Origin: Pseudomonadota bacterium
GTDB taxonomy: Bacteria > SAR324 > XYD2-FULL-50-16 > JAHJRI01
Length of the DNA: 44,931 bases
Reading direction: 5' to 3'
Assembly: GCA_022360105.1 (NCBI GenBank)
Contig: JAKSDL010000088.1
Location: 1-44,931 of the forward strand
Shown: positions 14,521-22,518 of the stretch, in pieces
How the letters are laid out: every line of letters starts with the position of its first letter
Numbering within the stretch: position 1 is the stretch's first letter
Position numbers and translations under genes: made by a program
The notes under the pieces: generated by a model
The model's input: only the letters and a program-made list of their open reading frames with translations
The model's database searches: none
Told to the model about the DNA's origin: nothing

Positions 14521-15918
14521 CTATTTTAGGACCACGCTGGCAGCGTGATCGTAGGAAACATTGTGTTTCTTTTGATAATCGAGAATTTTAAAATGCAACG
14601 CTTTTTCCTCCTCGGATATACCTTTAAACTCCTCTAATTCCGGGTCCAGTAATATCGATTCATTGGTAATAGCGGATTCAATCACAACCGGTTCTTTTGG
14701 TTTTATTGGCTCAGTCATAATTTCCTCTTGTTGGTCTGTTTTATTCAGATTTTCTGGCGGCGGCTCAGTTGCCTTTTTTTCAAGTGTTTCTTGCTGTTGA
14801 GGCTGTTCTTTTTTTATTGTTTCTTCTTTGTTAACATCTGTTTTTTCTGAAAAACAATTGATCAATTGTTCCAGGAACTCATATTGAGGCGTACTCAGGG
14901 ATGCCAAATAAGAGACTATCAATTCCCGGGGAGGCGTATCGTTAGATTTTGATAAGCGAATAATTCGCTCCGTTAAATTAACAATATTTCGATCCCTGTT
15001 TTTTCGTTCTTTCCAATTCCGAGAACCTAATGAGACAAACCACTTTTCATCCACCGTTTCTTGTCCGGTCTGATTGTCTGGTTTGATTTTTTCTTTGCTA
15101 GTCTTCAATGACAGCTGTTTGTCCGGCAAAGCCTTTTCTTTCATTTTCACAGGTTGAATGGATTGCAGCGGTATTGCCGGCAACACCTTAGTACGTGCAG
15201 TTACTGTATTTTTTGGAGTCGGCTTCATGCGAATTGTTGGTGGAGGATTAGTCTTTCTTTTTTTTATCACCGGAATTTGAGTTTGACTGGGGGCTTCATT
15301 GCTTCCGGATTGAAATTCTTCATTGGCAAATGACATTGGTGATTTTTCTTTTTTTGAATTGATTGCCTGAAGAATGTAATTTTCAATTGCCCCCATTAGT
15401 TCTTTCGTTTGCTCATTACTTGTACCAAAGGGCATAGCAGGATTTGAAAAGCTGACAGATTCCTGATGAAAGATCATCAGATGCTTTAATGATTTTTGAA
15501 AAAAAGCCTTTTCCAGAATATCTGTAGCGACATCACGAGGAAGATCATCACCGATTAAAGCAACCCCAACGAGTTTGCCATTCCTTTTATCAATCGAGAT
15601 AGCCCGATGCATTGGAGGAGTTTTCCCCAAACGGTCTTTGGTCTCATAATCCAGATTATGCAACTCAGCGAACAGAGCGGTGGTGTTTTGCCACTCCTCA
15701 ACTTCCAGTTCTTCGATTCTGTTTCGAATCAACGGGGCATCCATCGAAGTTTTGATGAGAACTTCCGGATTGTATAAATCGGGCTCGTAATTCAACATTG
15801 TATTTTGCAACAAATCAACACCATCCAACTGTCGCATTTTTGTATCAACACTCTGTTTGCCCTGCTCTACTCTGAATATCTCAACAACAATAGGATCAGA
15901 AATACTCTTACTTTTCAT
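14521..15918 (-). CDS. 465-aa scaffold-like or cargo protein of the capsid operon
   Basis: It is not assigned to a family. Residues 1-200 look folded (for example 'HRAISIDKRNGKLVGVALIG' and 'DVATDILEKAFFQKSLKHL'). Residues ~205-300 are Pro/Lys/Thr-rich and probably disordered ('KKRKTNPPPTIRMKPTPKN'). Residues ~300-370 form a helical segment, and ~370-430 are Glu/Pro/Gln-rich. The last 40 residues ('EEEKALHFKILDYQKKHNVS' then 'YDHAASVVLK') strongly recall the C-terminal tail of phage protease/scaffold proteins that act just upstream of the capsid gene. Gene order (immediately before the capsid gene, 18-base gap) also fits a scaffold or prohead-protease role, but no protease triad was identified. 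It could instead be a cargo protein that docks inside the shell through this tail. It overlaps the RHH gene by 11 bases. Confidence 0.7.
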   Translation of the reverse strand: MKSKSISDPIVVEIFRVEQGKQSVDTKMRQLDGVDLLQNTMLNYEPDLYNPEVLIKTSMDAPLIRNRIEELEVEEWQNTTALFAELHNLDYETKDRLGKTPPMHRAISIDKRNGKLVGVALIGDDLPRDVATDILEKAFFQKSLKHLMIFHQESVSFSNPAMPFGTSNEQTKELMGAIENYILQAINSKKEKSPMSFANEEFQSGSNEAPSQTQIPVIKKRKTNPPPTIRMKPTPKNTVTARTKVLPAIPLQSIQPVKMKEKALPDKQLSLKTSKEKIKPDNQTGQETVDEKWFVSLGSRNWKERKNRDRNIVNLTERIIRLSKSNDTPPRELIVSYLASLSTPQYEFLEQLINCFSEKTDVNKEETIKKEQPQQQETLEKKATEPPPENLNKTDQQEEIMTEPIKPKEPVVIESAITNESILLDPELEEFKGISEEEKALHFKILDYQKKHNVSYDHAASVVLK

Positions 15919-16096
15919 TAGGAACTGTTTTCCTTAAACCTAATTTGTTATCCTGCTTGAAATCATTAGCAGCAGCTATAATGAGTTCTCGCATAAAGTG
16001 AGTACGGTTTGAGTAACTGTGATTTCTACACTCCGTCTCCAGCCACTTGATCAGGGGTGCAGGCAGATTTGCATTAATCGATTTTAATTTTTCCAT
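15908..16096 (-). CDS. Ribbon-helix-helix DNA-binding protein
   Basis: A 62-aa protein with the CopG/Arc-like RHH pattern: a short strand 'SINANLPAPLIKWLETEC' leading into helix 1, a turn at 'NHSYSNRTHF', and helix 2 'HFMRELIIAAANDF'. It is the first gene of the minus-strand capsid operon and its 3' end overlaps the 465-aa gene by 11 bases, so it is coupled to it. Small RHH proteins usually bind their own promoter, so it is the obvious candidate autoregulator of the operon; the binding site would lie just upstream of 16096. It is not paired with a recognisable ParE/RelE toxin, which argues against a simple toxin-antitoxin pair. Confidence 0.75.
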   Translation of the reverse strand: MEKLKSINANLPAPLIKWLETECRNHSYSNRTHFMRELIIAAANDFKQDNKLGLRKTVPNEK

Positions 16097-16286
16097 CCTG
16101 ATAACATCAAAAAGAAGATTTTTGGGAACACCAGTGCAGTCGCGTAAAACTGCCTTACGTGGGGGTGTAGTAAAGAACGTTACTTGGTTTAAACTTGTTC
16201 TATACTTACACTGATTGTGGGTTAAATTTTTTCTTTGGTTTCAGACTTTTTGATTGTTACAAAATAGATGGCCATTTTAGAAGAGC

Positions 16287-16487
16287 GTGAACCAAGTCGT
16301 TTATCCTTCCAAAATGAATACCATTAAGCCTAGCTGGCCATCGAGAATCGCCGCTTATCCCCAATGGAATAAACCAGTTGAAAAAATTTCTTCAGCGGTT
16401 CTTTTAAGAAAGCTGATTGAAACAACTCTCCTTTTGTTAGTACTAAAACTCCCTGACGAAAAAACAGTATCAAAAACAATCAAGTGA
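16287..16487 (+). CDS. Tentative small ORF (GTG start)
   Basis: A 66-codon ORF that starts at a GTG and has no clear ribosome site. The product ('MNTIKPSWPSRIAAYPQW' then a hydrophobic 'LIETTLLLLVLKLP') is not recognised. The only support is that its stop codon overlaps the GTG start of a second small ORF in a GTGA arrangement. It may be a remnant of an older gene. Confidence 0.2.
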   Translation: MNQVVYPSKMNTIKPSWPSRIAAYPQWNKPVEKISSAVLLRKLIETTLLLLVLKLPDEKTVSKTIK

Positions 16488-16606
16488 TCGCAATTAAGAA
16501 AAAAGCTGATTCAGAATTTTTGTGTTATTATGCAAGATGCGATGAAAAGGAAGTGTACAATCTATTAAAACAAATTTGCTTTTCCGCAGGTAAGCAATCC
16601 CAGTAA
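16484..16606 (+). CDS. Tentative 40-aa ORF coupled to the previous one
   Basis: Starts at the GTG that overlaps the preceding TGA stop and reads VIAIKKKADSEFLCYYARCD and on to 'EKEVYNLLKQICFSAGKQSQ'. Its composition is protein-like, with two charged helical segments, but it is short, has no homologue I know and may be part of a decayed gene. Confidence 0.2.
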   Translation: MIAIKKKADSEFLCYYARCDEKEVYNLLKQICFSAGKQSQ

Positions 16607-17443
16607 TCTTTTCAGAAACATTCTTGAGTGTAAAAATTTATAATTATAAAATATTACATTGCAAATAGCTGAATATAAATAATAATTTGCAAGAACCCAT
16701 GGGGAGATCAAGAAAGACCGAGCAATGGACAAGGAATCTTTCGGGAAGAAGTATTTCCGATCTTAAAACTGTATGCAATTTGGCTGATCGTAAAATTACA
16801 ATAAAATAATTGTAAAAGCCTTTTAAAATATAGGTAAAAATCCTATATTTTAAATAAGTTTTTAAATATAAAAACACCAGCCACAATTATTAAGCAAAAG
16901 GCAATCTTACAACTTTATCACAGTTAGTTTAACCTAGTTGGATCTGAAAAAGGTAAATACTAATAGAACCAAGGGATCAAAAAGAATCTTGACAAGCAAT
17001 AAGCTGACCTCTACTTTATGGCTTTTAAATTAACTCATTTTAATTAATTTTGAGTTAAAATAGCATATCTGAGAATTCAAGACAGCTTCGAGTATGGCTA
17101 TTTTGAGGCAGTGTCGAAGAGATTGATGAATTTTTCCTGACTGATTGACCGAATGCGCATTGGAATATTTCATTGAATATTTCAAAAATTTGCGTTGATG
17201 TCTTTCTTGCTATTAAATCATCCGTACCTGAGCTTAATTCCAAATTTATTTTGTGACTCTCTACTATACCAGTGCAGTGTTCTGCATTGTAAACTATAAT
17301 CGTTGAATTTTGAGCGGTTGTTTTGGGCTTTGAAACAACCGGGACTTAGAAAGACAAAATAGCATAGGCTGCAGCTAAACCAGTCAATTATATTTTCAGG
17401 TTGATTGTAATACTTGTAATATCTAAATGGATTTAGAGAATAT

Positions 17444-17851
17444 ATGGACTATAAACGTGCCTGTTTGATTAGTAAGAATAACTCTGCCGTGCGCTGGGAT
17501 ATTACTACGAAAAGTCCGGAAAATCCTTTTCCGGATAAGACGACGATAACTGTTAAAAAAGACGATAAATACAAATCCGGGTATAAAGTTGTGCAACGGA
17601 ACAAGGTTGATGGAAAACACCAGGGAAGCGAGGTCAGGCTTTCAAGAAGATTCATTGAGCCTGAAAAATACGATGATTGGAAACCCTCCAAACATTCAAA
17701 ATCGCTGAGGTTGATTATGTTGCTGACAGAAAAGTTGTTTGATGAGATTGAAGATAAAAAATTGTTGAAAGACGAGGATCTTAAAAACAAGCTTCCACAG
17801 ATAATACAGTATCATTACGAACGATTGATAGATTCAATACCGGAAGAGTGA
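17444..17851 (+). CDS. Hypothetical 135-aa protein
   Basis: Starts at the ATG at 17444 with a weak AGAG 7-8 bases upstream. The protein is charged and soluble. A beta-rich first half ('KTTITVKKDDKYKSGYKVVQ' then 'GSEVRLSRRF') is followed by two helices ('KSLRLIMLLTEKLFDEIED' and 'LPQIIQYHYERLIDSIPEE'). I do not recognise the family. It has no signal peptide, membrane segment or catalytic motif. It converges on the metalloprotease gene with only 20 bases between the stop codons. Protein-like composition and an uninterrupted frame in otherwise AT-rich sequence suggest it is real. Confidence 0.55.
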   Translation: MDYKRACLISKNNSAVRWDITTKSPENPFPDKTTITVKKDDKYKSGYKVVQRNKVDGKHQGSEVRLSRRFIEPEKYDDWKPSKHSKSLRLIMLLTEKLFDEIEDKKLLKDEDLKNKLPQIIQYHYERLIDSIPEE

Positions 17852-17871
17852 GGGCAATAGGAATATTGTTA

Positions 17872-18699
17872 TCAGAATAGAGATTTGACGGAATGAATTG
17901 CAGATAGTGACAGTAAAACCAGAATATTGAGGATTAGAGCGAAAAGCATTGTCAGGTAAAAGGCTGACAAACAGGTAGCTAAGGATAAGAATTCATCAAC
18001 CTTGCCGGTGAGATCCAAATAAATCAGGGTAAGATTTATCAAAAAAGCCAAACCTAATATTACGAGAAATCCGTGAACAGCACTTTTGATGTCTGAGCTG
18101 CTCAATTTCATGCTGCTGCCAATACAAAAAAGTAAATAACAAAAGACATAAATCTTCCAGTTTGATAGGGCTTCAGTTGTGAACGAATCGGATAAGAACT
18201 TCTGGAAAACCCCATAAACATCCCATCCAAATTCTTTTATTGAGTTCCAACCCAGTAGCACTTCGTGAGTAATTTTGAGATTTCGTGCATAATTATTAAA
18301 ACTCTCAGGTAGTAAAAACAAAGAAATAGTATATATTACCAGGGTTCCCAGGATGATGGGCCCAATCCCAATAAAAAAATTGCCAATTATATGGTAAAAG
18401 TTTTTTGGGTTATGGCTATGTTCCACTGATCCCAAAGAAGGCGAGTTTGGATCAGGATTGAACAGGACCATCTTTTGGATTTTATGACCGAAAAGTACAC
18501 ACATAATAGCATGCCCGAGTTCGTGAATCATTGTGCCTAGCCAGCCGAATCCCCATAGATAGATTTTTCTTCCTAAAACCTGGTAAGCCTTCAATTCTAC
18601 ACCACCGGCAACCAAATTCATCAAATAAGCCAACATTAACCCTGGGCCGAGAAGAACAAAGAATTGAATTAATGTTGATTGCAATGCCTCGATTATCAT
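17872..18699 (-). CDS. M50-type membrane metalloprotease (HELGH)
   Basis: A 275-aa integral membrane protein with a HELGH zinc motif at residues 59-63 within or next to a hydrophobic helix ('WLGTMIHELGHAIMCVLFG'). Other hydrophobic segments lie at about 8-32, 102-127 ('IIGNFFIGIGPIILGTLVIY'), 183-193 and 210-272. This matches the loosely defined M50/site-2-protease-like group, in which the two His and the Glu bind zinc and activate water for cleavage inside the membrane. The usual second motif with the third ligand (NPDG-like) is not obvious; 'NPDPNSP' at about 81-87 is a loose candidate. The substrate is unknown. It lies between the capsid operon and the eCIS operon, divergent from the latter, and may be unrelated to either. 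Confidence 0.75.
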   Translation of the reverse strand: MIIEALQSTLIQFFVLLGPGLMLAYLMNLVAGGVELKAYQVLGRKIYLWGFGWLGTMIHELGHAIMCVLFGHKIQKMVLFNPDPNSPSLGSVEHSHNPKNFYHIIGNFFIGIGPIILGTLVIYTISLFLLPESFNNYARNLKITHEVLLGWNSIKEFGWDVYGVFQKFLSDSFTTEALSNWKIYVFCYLLFCIGSSMKLSSSDIKSAVHGFLVILGLAFLINLTLIYLDLTGKVDEFLSLATCLSAFYLTMLFALILNILVLLSLSAIHSVKSLF

Positions 18700-19752
18700 A
18701 CCAGACCTTTTACATCCAAATTAAACTGCAAGCTGCTTCGGCATGGACTCTGCCATTTTATTTGCTGGTTGGCAAGCAATAAGTGATTGCTTGGATATTT
18801 AAAACAGGTAACTAATGTTTTCTTGCAAGGCGATTTGATATCAGAGCAAAATCGAAATGGAAATGATAGTTTTCAAATTGGTCTGCGTGCCAGCTAACGG
18901 GATGAATAACGAAACCCTAAACAATAACCAATCATCTTATAAAATTCAAACTTAAATTTTTTAAGATGATTAAATTTACAGAAATCTGCATTTTCCATAA
19001 AAAATTAATTACGCTTCCTATATGTTGATTTTATTGTTTGAACGTAATTTTTAGATGAATAATTAACTGCTGGTAAAAAAGCAGCAAAACCAATAAATAT
19101 TGGCTTTACATAGTTATTGTACTTTTTATTGAGCGGAATTCGTAAAATTACTTCAACCAATATTTTGCTTGACCAGATTGTTGTTCGACTTTATCTTTAA
19201 AACCGTTAATTTTTTAAATTATTTGAAAGTAAAAAGTATACTACCTAGGGTGATTTGATTTTTGGTCGGTATCGGCTAGTTGGTCAGTTCATCTCATATT
19301 ACAGATCCTGAATCCCAGATTTATATCTCTTGGGTTGAGATTCACGCCGTAATCTGATTTTGTGATCTGTTCTAAAAGCAATTCTGATAATTCCCTGACA
19401 GGCTTTTGAGGAACGCGTATCGTTGTGCGTCTATAATTCAAGTCCGTAACTCTGCTGAATTTTTAAAAACGGCTTTGATGTGGGGGTTCTGATCCGTTTT
19501 TACAGATTTACTGATTGAAGAAGTAGTGGCTGTAGTATTGGGATGTTAATGCAGAAGCATCAAAGTATGATCTTCACTTTTAATTTTTGTGCAGGCTAAT
19601 AGAGATATCATAATAAGTCTGCGAAATTCTGTCGTAGGAGCCTGATACCAGATTGATTTTTTCAGGTATCCGTTTTCGAAAAAGATGGGATGGTATTTTG
19701 GATCTTCCTTTCGTCCAATCTCATTTAATCTTTTATAGGAGAAAATAGATCG
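18700..19752. other. Long intergenic region upstream of the eCIS operon
   Basis: About 1.05 kb of AT-rich sequence between divergent genes with no credible ORF. It contains CCAATAAATATTGG (near 19102) and GATACC..GGTATC (near 19645) inverted repeats, both imperfect as terminators. The eCIS operon promoter and a long 5' leader presumably lie here; AGGAG at 19737-19741 precedes the sheath start. I could not assign a promoter with confidence. Confidence 0.4.
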
Positions 19753-21234
19753 ATGATGACTGATTATAAAACACCAGGCGTGTACGTCGTGGAAAAATCT
19801 GTTTTACCGGCTACAGTAGCTGGAGTGTCAACTGCCATACCTGCCTTTGTCGGGTATACACAAAAAGCTGGGGTTGGAAACGAATTGGTGAAAGTCCCGA
19901 CTCGCATTACCAACTTGGCTGAATATGAAGCAAATTTTGGAATGGCTCCGGCCCAGACTATTGACGTCAATTTCAATCTTGACACAAGTCCAGACCTAAT
20001 CGATTCGATAGAAATCGGGTCCCCACCGGAATTGATGTACTATGCATTGCAGATGTTCTTTTTAAATGGTGGTGAAGCTTGTTATATTGTGTCTGTTGGC
20101 AAAAAAGATGCAACGACGGCCCCAGCCAGTGCTGACTTCATTGAGGCGATTAAAGCTTTGGAAACGGAAGATGAACCAACTTTGATTGTAATAGCTGATG
20201 GTTCCGATGATGTCACTACAACTACAACAGACGGTGCAACGACTTATACTTATAACTATGGTACATGGCTGGGGACAGCCTTGGAGCAGTGCCAGAAACT
20301 GAAGGATCGATTTGTAATCGCTGATGTGAAACCTACCTTGGATGCAAAGGATGTTAATGCCGATGCGACTTTTTTTCGAGATAAGGTTGGGATGAATAAT
20401 TTAAAATACGGTGCTGCCTACTATCCGTATTTGAACACTGTTTTACCTTATCATTATACAGATAAAACAGTGACCATAACCTACAGTGAGACCGTTACAA
20501 CAGTAACAACACCTGATGATCCCAGTACAACCGACGTGGATGAAACTGTTACAGAAACTAACATAGTAGATACCACAGAAACACTGGAAGACATCAAGAA
20601 TACCAAAACGGACCTTTACAATAGAATTGTAAAGGAAATTGCGAAATACACTGTTACCTTGCCACCAAGTTCAGCAGTGGCTGGTTTATATGCCCAGGTA
20701 GATAGAGACAGAGGCGTATGGAAGGCCCCGGCTAATGTGAGCCTGAATGGTGTGAGTAATCCTGTTCTGAAACTGACTGAAGACGAAAACGATGGTTTGA
20801 ATGTTCAACCGGAGAATGGAAAATCGATCAATGCGATCAGGGCTTTCTCAGGAAAAGGTACCCTGGTTTGGGGAGCACGAACACTGGCAGGTAATGACAA
20901 CGAATGGCGCTATGTTTCCGTAAGACGTCTTTTTAACTACGTTGAAGAATCCATTCAGAAAGCAACCTCCTTTTCGGTATTTGAACCTAATACCGCCATG
21001 ACCTGGCTGAAGGTCCGCACTATGATCGAAAGTTTTCTGGACACTCTTTGGAGACAGGGAGCACTGGCCGGAGCAAAGGCGGAAGACGCCTATTTTGTGC
21101 AGGCCGGACTGGGGGTAACGATGACCTCTCAAGATATTCTGGAAGGAAGATTGATCGTAAAAGTTGGTCTGGCAGCAGTGCGACCTGCTGAATTCATCAT
21201 CCTTGAGTTCACACATAAGTTGCAGGAATCTTAG
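19753..21234 (+). CDS. eCIS contractile sheath protein
   Basis: A 493-aa sheath protein of the phage tail sheath family, equivalent to Afp2-4/Pvc2-4. The N-terminus 'YKTPGVYVVEKSVLPATVAG' with 'STAIPAFVGYT' is diagnostic, and the conserved C-terminal core is complete ('GVWKAPANVSLNGV', 'INAIRAFSGKGTLVWGARTL', 'WRYVSVRRLFNYVEESI', 'EAYF-like EDAYFVQAG', 'PAEFIILEF'). It forms the contractile outer cylinder that drives the tube into a target. Residues ~240-280 are a Thr/Asp/Glu-rich surface insertion ('ETVTTVTTPDDPSTTDVDET'). Only one sheath gene is present, whereas Afp and PVC have three. It is the first gene of the operon. A second ATG at 19756 is equally possible as the start. Confidence 0.95.
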   Translation: MMTDYKTPGVYVVEKSVLPATVAGVSTAIPAFVGYTQKAGVGNELVKVPTRITNLAEYEANFGMAPAQTIDVNFNLDTSPDLIDSIEIGSPPELMYYALQMFFLNGGEACYIVSVGKKDATTAPASADFIEAIKALETEDEPTLIVIADGSDDVTTTTTDGATTYTYNYGTWLGTALEQCQKLKDRFVIADVKPTLDAKDVNADATFFRDKVGMNNLKYGAAYYPYLNTVLPYHYTDKTVTITYSETVTTVTTPDDPSTTDVDETVTETNIVDTTETLEDIKNTKTDLYNRIVKEIAKYTVTLPPSSAVAGLYAQVDRDRGVWKAPANVSLNGVSNPVLKLTEDENDGLNVQPENGKSINAIRAFSGKGTLVWGARTLAGNDNEWRYVSVRRLFNYVEESIQKATSFSVFEPNTAMTWLKVRTMIESFLDTLWRQGALAGAKAEDAYFVQAGLGVTMTSQDILEGRLIVKVGLAAVRPAEFIILEFTHKLQES

Positions 21235-21238
21235 AAAT

Positions 21239-21277
21239 GATCATCCATGGAATAGGATGATCGCACTATGATCATCC
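21239..21277 (+). promoter_or_regulatory. Alternative hairpins after the sheath gene
   Basis: GATCATCC (21239-21246), GGATGATC (21255-21262) and GATCATCC (21270-21277) allow two mutually exclusive perfect 8-bp stems that share the middle arm, with loops of 8 and 7 bases. They lie in the 121-base gap between the sheath and tube genes. No T-run follows, so this is more likely an RNA-processing, stability or attenuation element than a full terminator. Confidence 0.55.
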
Positions 21278-21355
21278 TTGACCTAATTTTATGGAAGTCA
21301 TTCTAAACAATCTTCATTTAAAACGAATAATTAAATCACTATTAAAGGGGAAATC

Positions 21356-21817
21356 ATGGCAACCACAGTCGAAGATATCAAAACCACCTATCCAATTCCC
21401 TCATTTCACTACATCGTGGATATTGACGGAATGGACCCTATCGCCTTTTCTGAAGTTTCGGGATTGAATATTGAAGTAAAACCAATTACTTACCGAGATG
21501 GCCTGAGTGTTATTCAGGGATCCAAGCACATGCCCGGCTTGGCGGAACCGGCAAAAATAACCTTGAAAAAGGGTATTGTACAAAAAGACAGCCAGCTTTA
21601 TGACTGGCTCAACAGCATCCGTATTACCACTGTTGAGAAAAAAAACATTACAGCCAGCCTGATGGATGAGAAAGGTGAAAGCCCGGTTGTATCCTGGAAG
21701 ATCAAAAATGCCTTTCCTTTAAAAATCGACGCCTCTTCAATGGATGCTACCAAAAACGAAGTAGCCGTTGAAACCCTTGAATTAATGGCTGACGAAGTCA
21801 AAATTGAGTATAACTAG
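21356..21817 (+). CDS. eCIS inner tube protein (gp19/Afp1-like)
   Basis: A 153-aa tube protein of the T4 gp19-like tail tube family. Signature segments are 'IPSFHYIVDIDGMDPIAFSE' leading to 'VSGLNIEVKPITYRDG', then 'GLAEPAKITLKKGIV', 'LYDWLNSI' and 'KNEVAVETLELMADEVKIEY'. Hexamers of this protein stack to form the rigid tube that carries effectors inside its lumen. The start at 21356 has AAGGGGAAA closely upstream. The hairpin-bearing gap after the sheath gene may tune its level, since tube and sheath subunits are needed in matched, high amounts. Confidence 0.95.
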   Translation: MATTVEDIKTTYPIPSFHYIVDIDGMDPIAFSEVSGLNIEVKPITYRDGLSVIQGSKHMPGLAEPAKITLKKGIVQKDSQLYDWLNSIRITTVEKKNITASLMDEKGESPVVSWKIKNAFPLKIDASSMDATKNEVAVETLELMADEVKIEYN

Positions 21818-21859
21818 CCACTTTTAGCAGGTTTAAAGGAGATAAAAAGAGAAAAAACG

Positions 21860-22345
21860 ATGGCTCAATCGCAATCAAAATTCACCGATTTTCTATTTTC
21901 AGACACCCCACCTGTGGGCTTTCATTTTGTTGTGGTTTTTTATTTCGATGGCTTCACCATAAATCCCCTGGATACACATTTTCAGAAAGTATCGGGAATC
22001 TCATCGGAAATCAAGACCATAGACCTCGATGAGGGAGGTGAAAATTTATACACGCATCGTTTGCCGAACAAAGTTTCGTACGGCAACCTCACGCTGGAAC
22101 GCGGCTTTGTCTCAGGCTCTCCTTTAAACATCGAGTTTAATGTGGCGATGTCCACCCTCAAGGTAAGACCGGGGAATGTGCTGGTTGCGCTACTTAATGA
22201 TGATGGGTTGCCGGTTTCTGCATGGTTATTCTGGAAGACTTATCCGGTTAAGTGGAGCATTTCTGATTTGGATGCCAATAGTAACACTGTCGCTATAGAA
22301 TCGATGGATTTGGCCTATACCCGTATGCAAGCATTAAAGGTCTGA
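21860..22345 (+). CDS. Second tube/baseplate-proximal tube protein (Afp5-like)
   Basis: A 161-aa paralogue of the gp19 tube family, equivalent to Afp5. It shows the same order of strands: 'FHFVVVFYFDG', 'FQKVSGISSEIKTIDLDEGG', 'LPNKVSYGNLTLERGFV', 'PVSAWLFWKTYPVKWSISDL' and 'NTVAIESMDLAYTRMQAL'. In known particles this protein forms the tube layer that adapts the inner tube to the spike complex. It is followed after two bases by the DUF5908 gene, so the genes are in one transcript. Confidence 0.92.
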   Translation: MAQSQSKFTDFLFSDTPPVGFHFVVVFYFDGFTINPLDTHFQKVSGISSEIKTIDLDEGGENLYTHRLPNKVSYGNLTLERGFVSGSPLNIEFNVAMSTLKVRPGNVLVALLNDDGLPVSAWLFWKTYPVKWSISDLDANSNTVAIESMDLAYTRMQALKV

Positions 22346-22347
22346 TT

Positions 22348-22512
22348 ATGACTATCGAGATCAAAGAGCTTGTAATCAAAGCGAACGTTGGTAATACAGC
22401 GGACGAACAAAAAGCGGAGACTGCCAAGGGATCATCAATCGATCAGCAAAAAATAATCCAGACCTGCGTAGAGCAGGTGATGGAAATCTTAAGACGGGAA
22501 AAAGAAAGATAG
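22348..22512 (+). CDS. DUF5908 small eCIS protein (Afp6-like)
   Basis: A 54-aa protein beginning MTIEIKELVIKANVG, the hallmark of the DUF5908 family, which sits between tube and tube-adaptor genes in eCIS and related loci. The middle is polar ('NTADEQKAETAKGSS') and the C-terminus is helical ('IIQTCVEQVMEILRREKER'). It starts two bases after the stop of the second tube gene and ends six bases before the next start, which argues for tight co-translation. Its role is not settled. It is too small for most automatic gene calls. Confidence 0.9.
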   Translation: MTIEIKELVIKANVGNTADEQKAETAKGSSIDQQKIIQTCVEQVMEILRREKER

Positions 22513-22518
22513 AAAAGG

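Larger units (their letters stand above)
16097..17443. other. AT-rich gene-poor region upstream of the capsid operon
   Basis: About 1.35 kb with strongly biased AT content (for example 16620-17050) and no convincing long gene. It must contain the promoter of the RHH-capsid operon near 16100-16250. The decamer CCAGTGCAGT occurs at 16131 and again near 17270, where it continues into TGCAGTGTTCTGCA, a short inverted repeat. Two tiny overlapping ORFs (16287-16606, plus) are listed separately. The rest looks like decayed or regulatory sequence. Confidence 0.4.

Noticed and set aside
10378..16096. Ordinary prophage as the explanation for the capsid genes
   Set aside because: No integrase, terminase, portal, lysin or tail gene accompanies them. 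It remains the main alternative but is not supported by the visible gene content.
16644..17243. Minus-strand frames at 16644-16886 and 17055-17243
   Set aside because: They lie in very AT-rich sequence, have unnatural composition, lack Shine-Dalgarno sites and have no recognisable motif.
19090..19115. CCAATAAATATTGG palindrome as a terminator or operator upstream of the eCIS operon
   Set aside because: Short stem, no T-run, in very AT-rich sequence; chance occurrence is likely.
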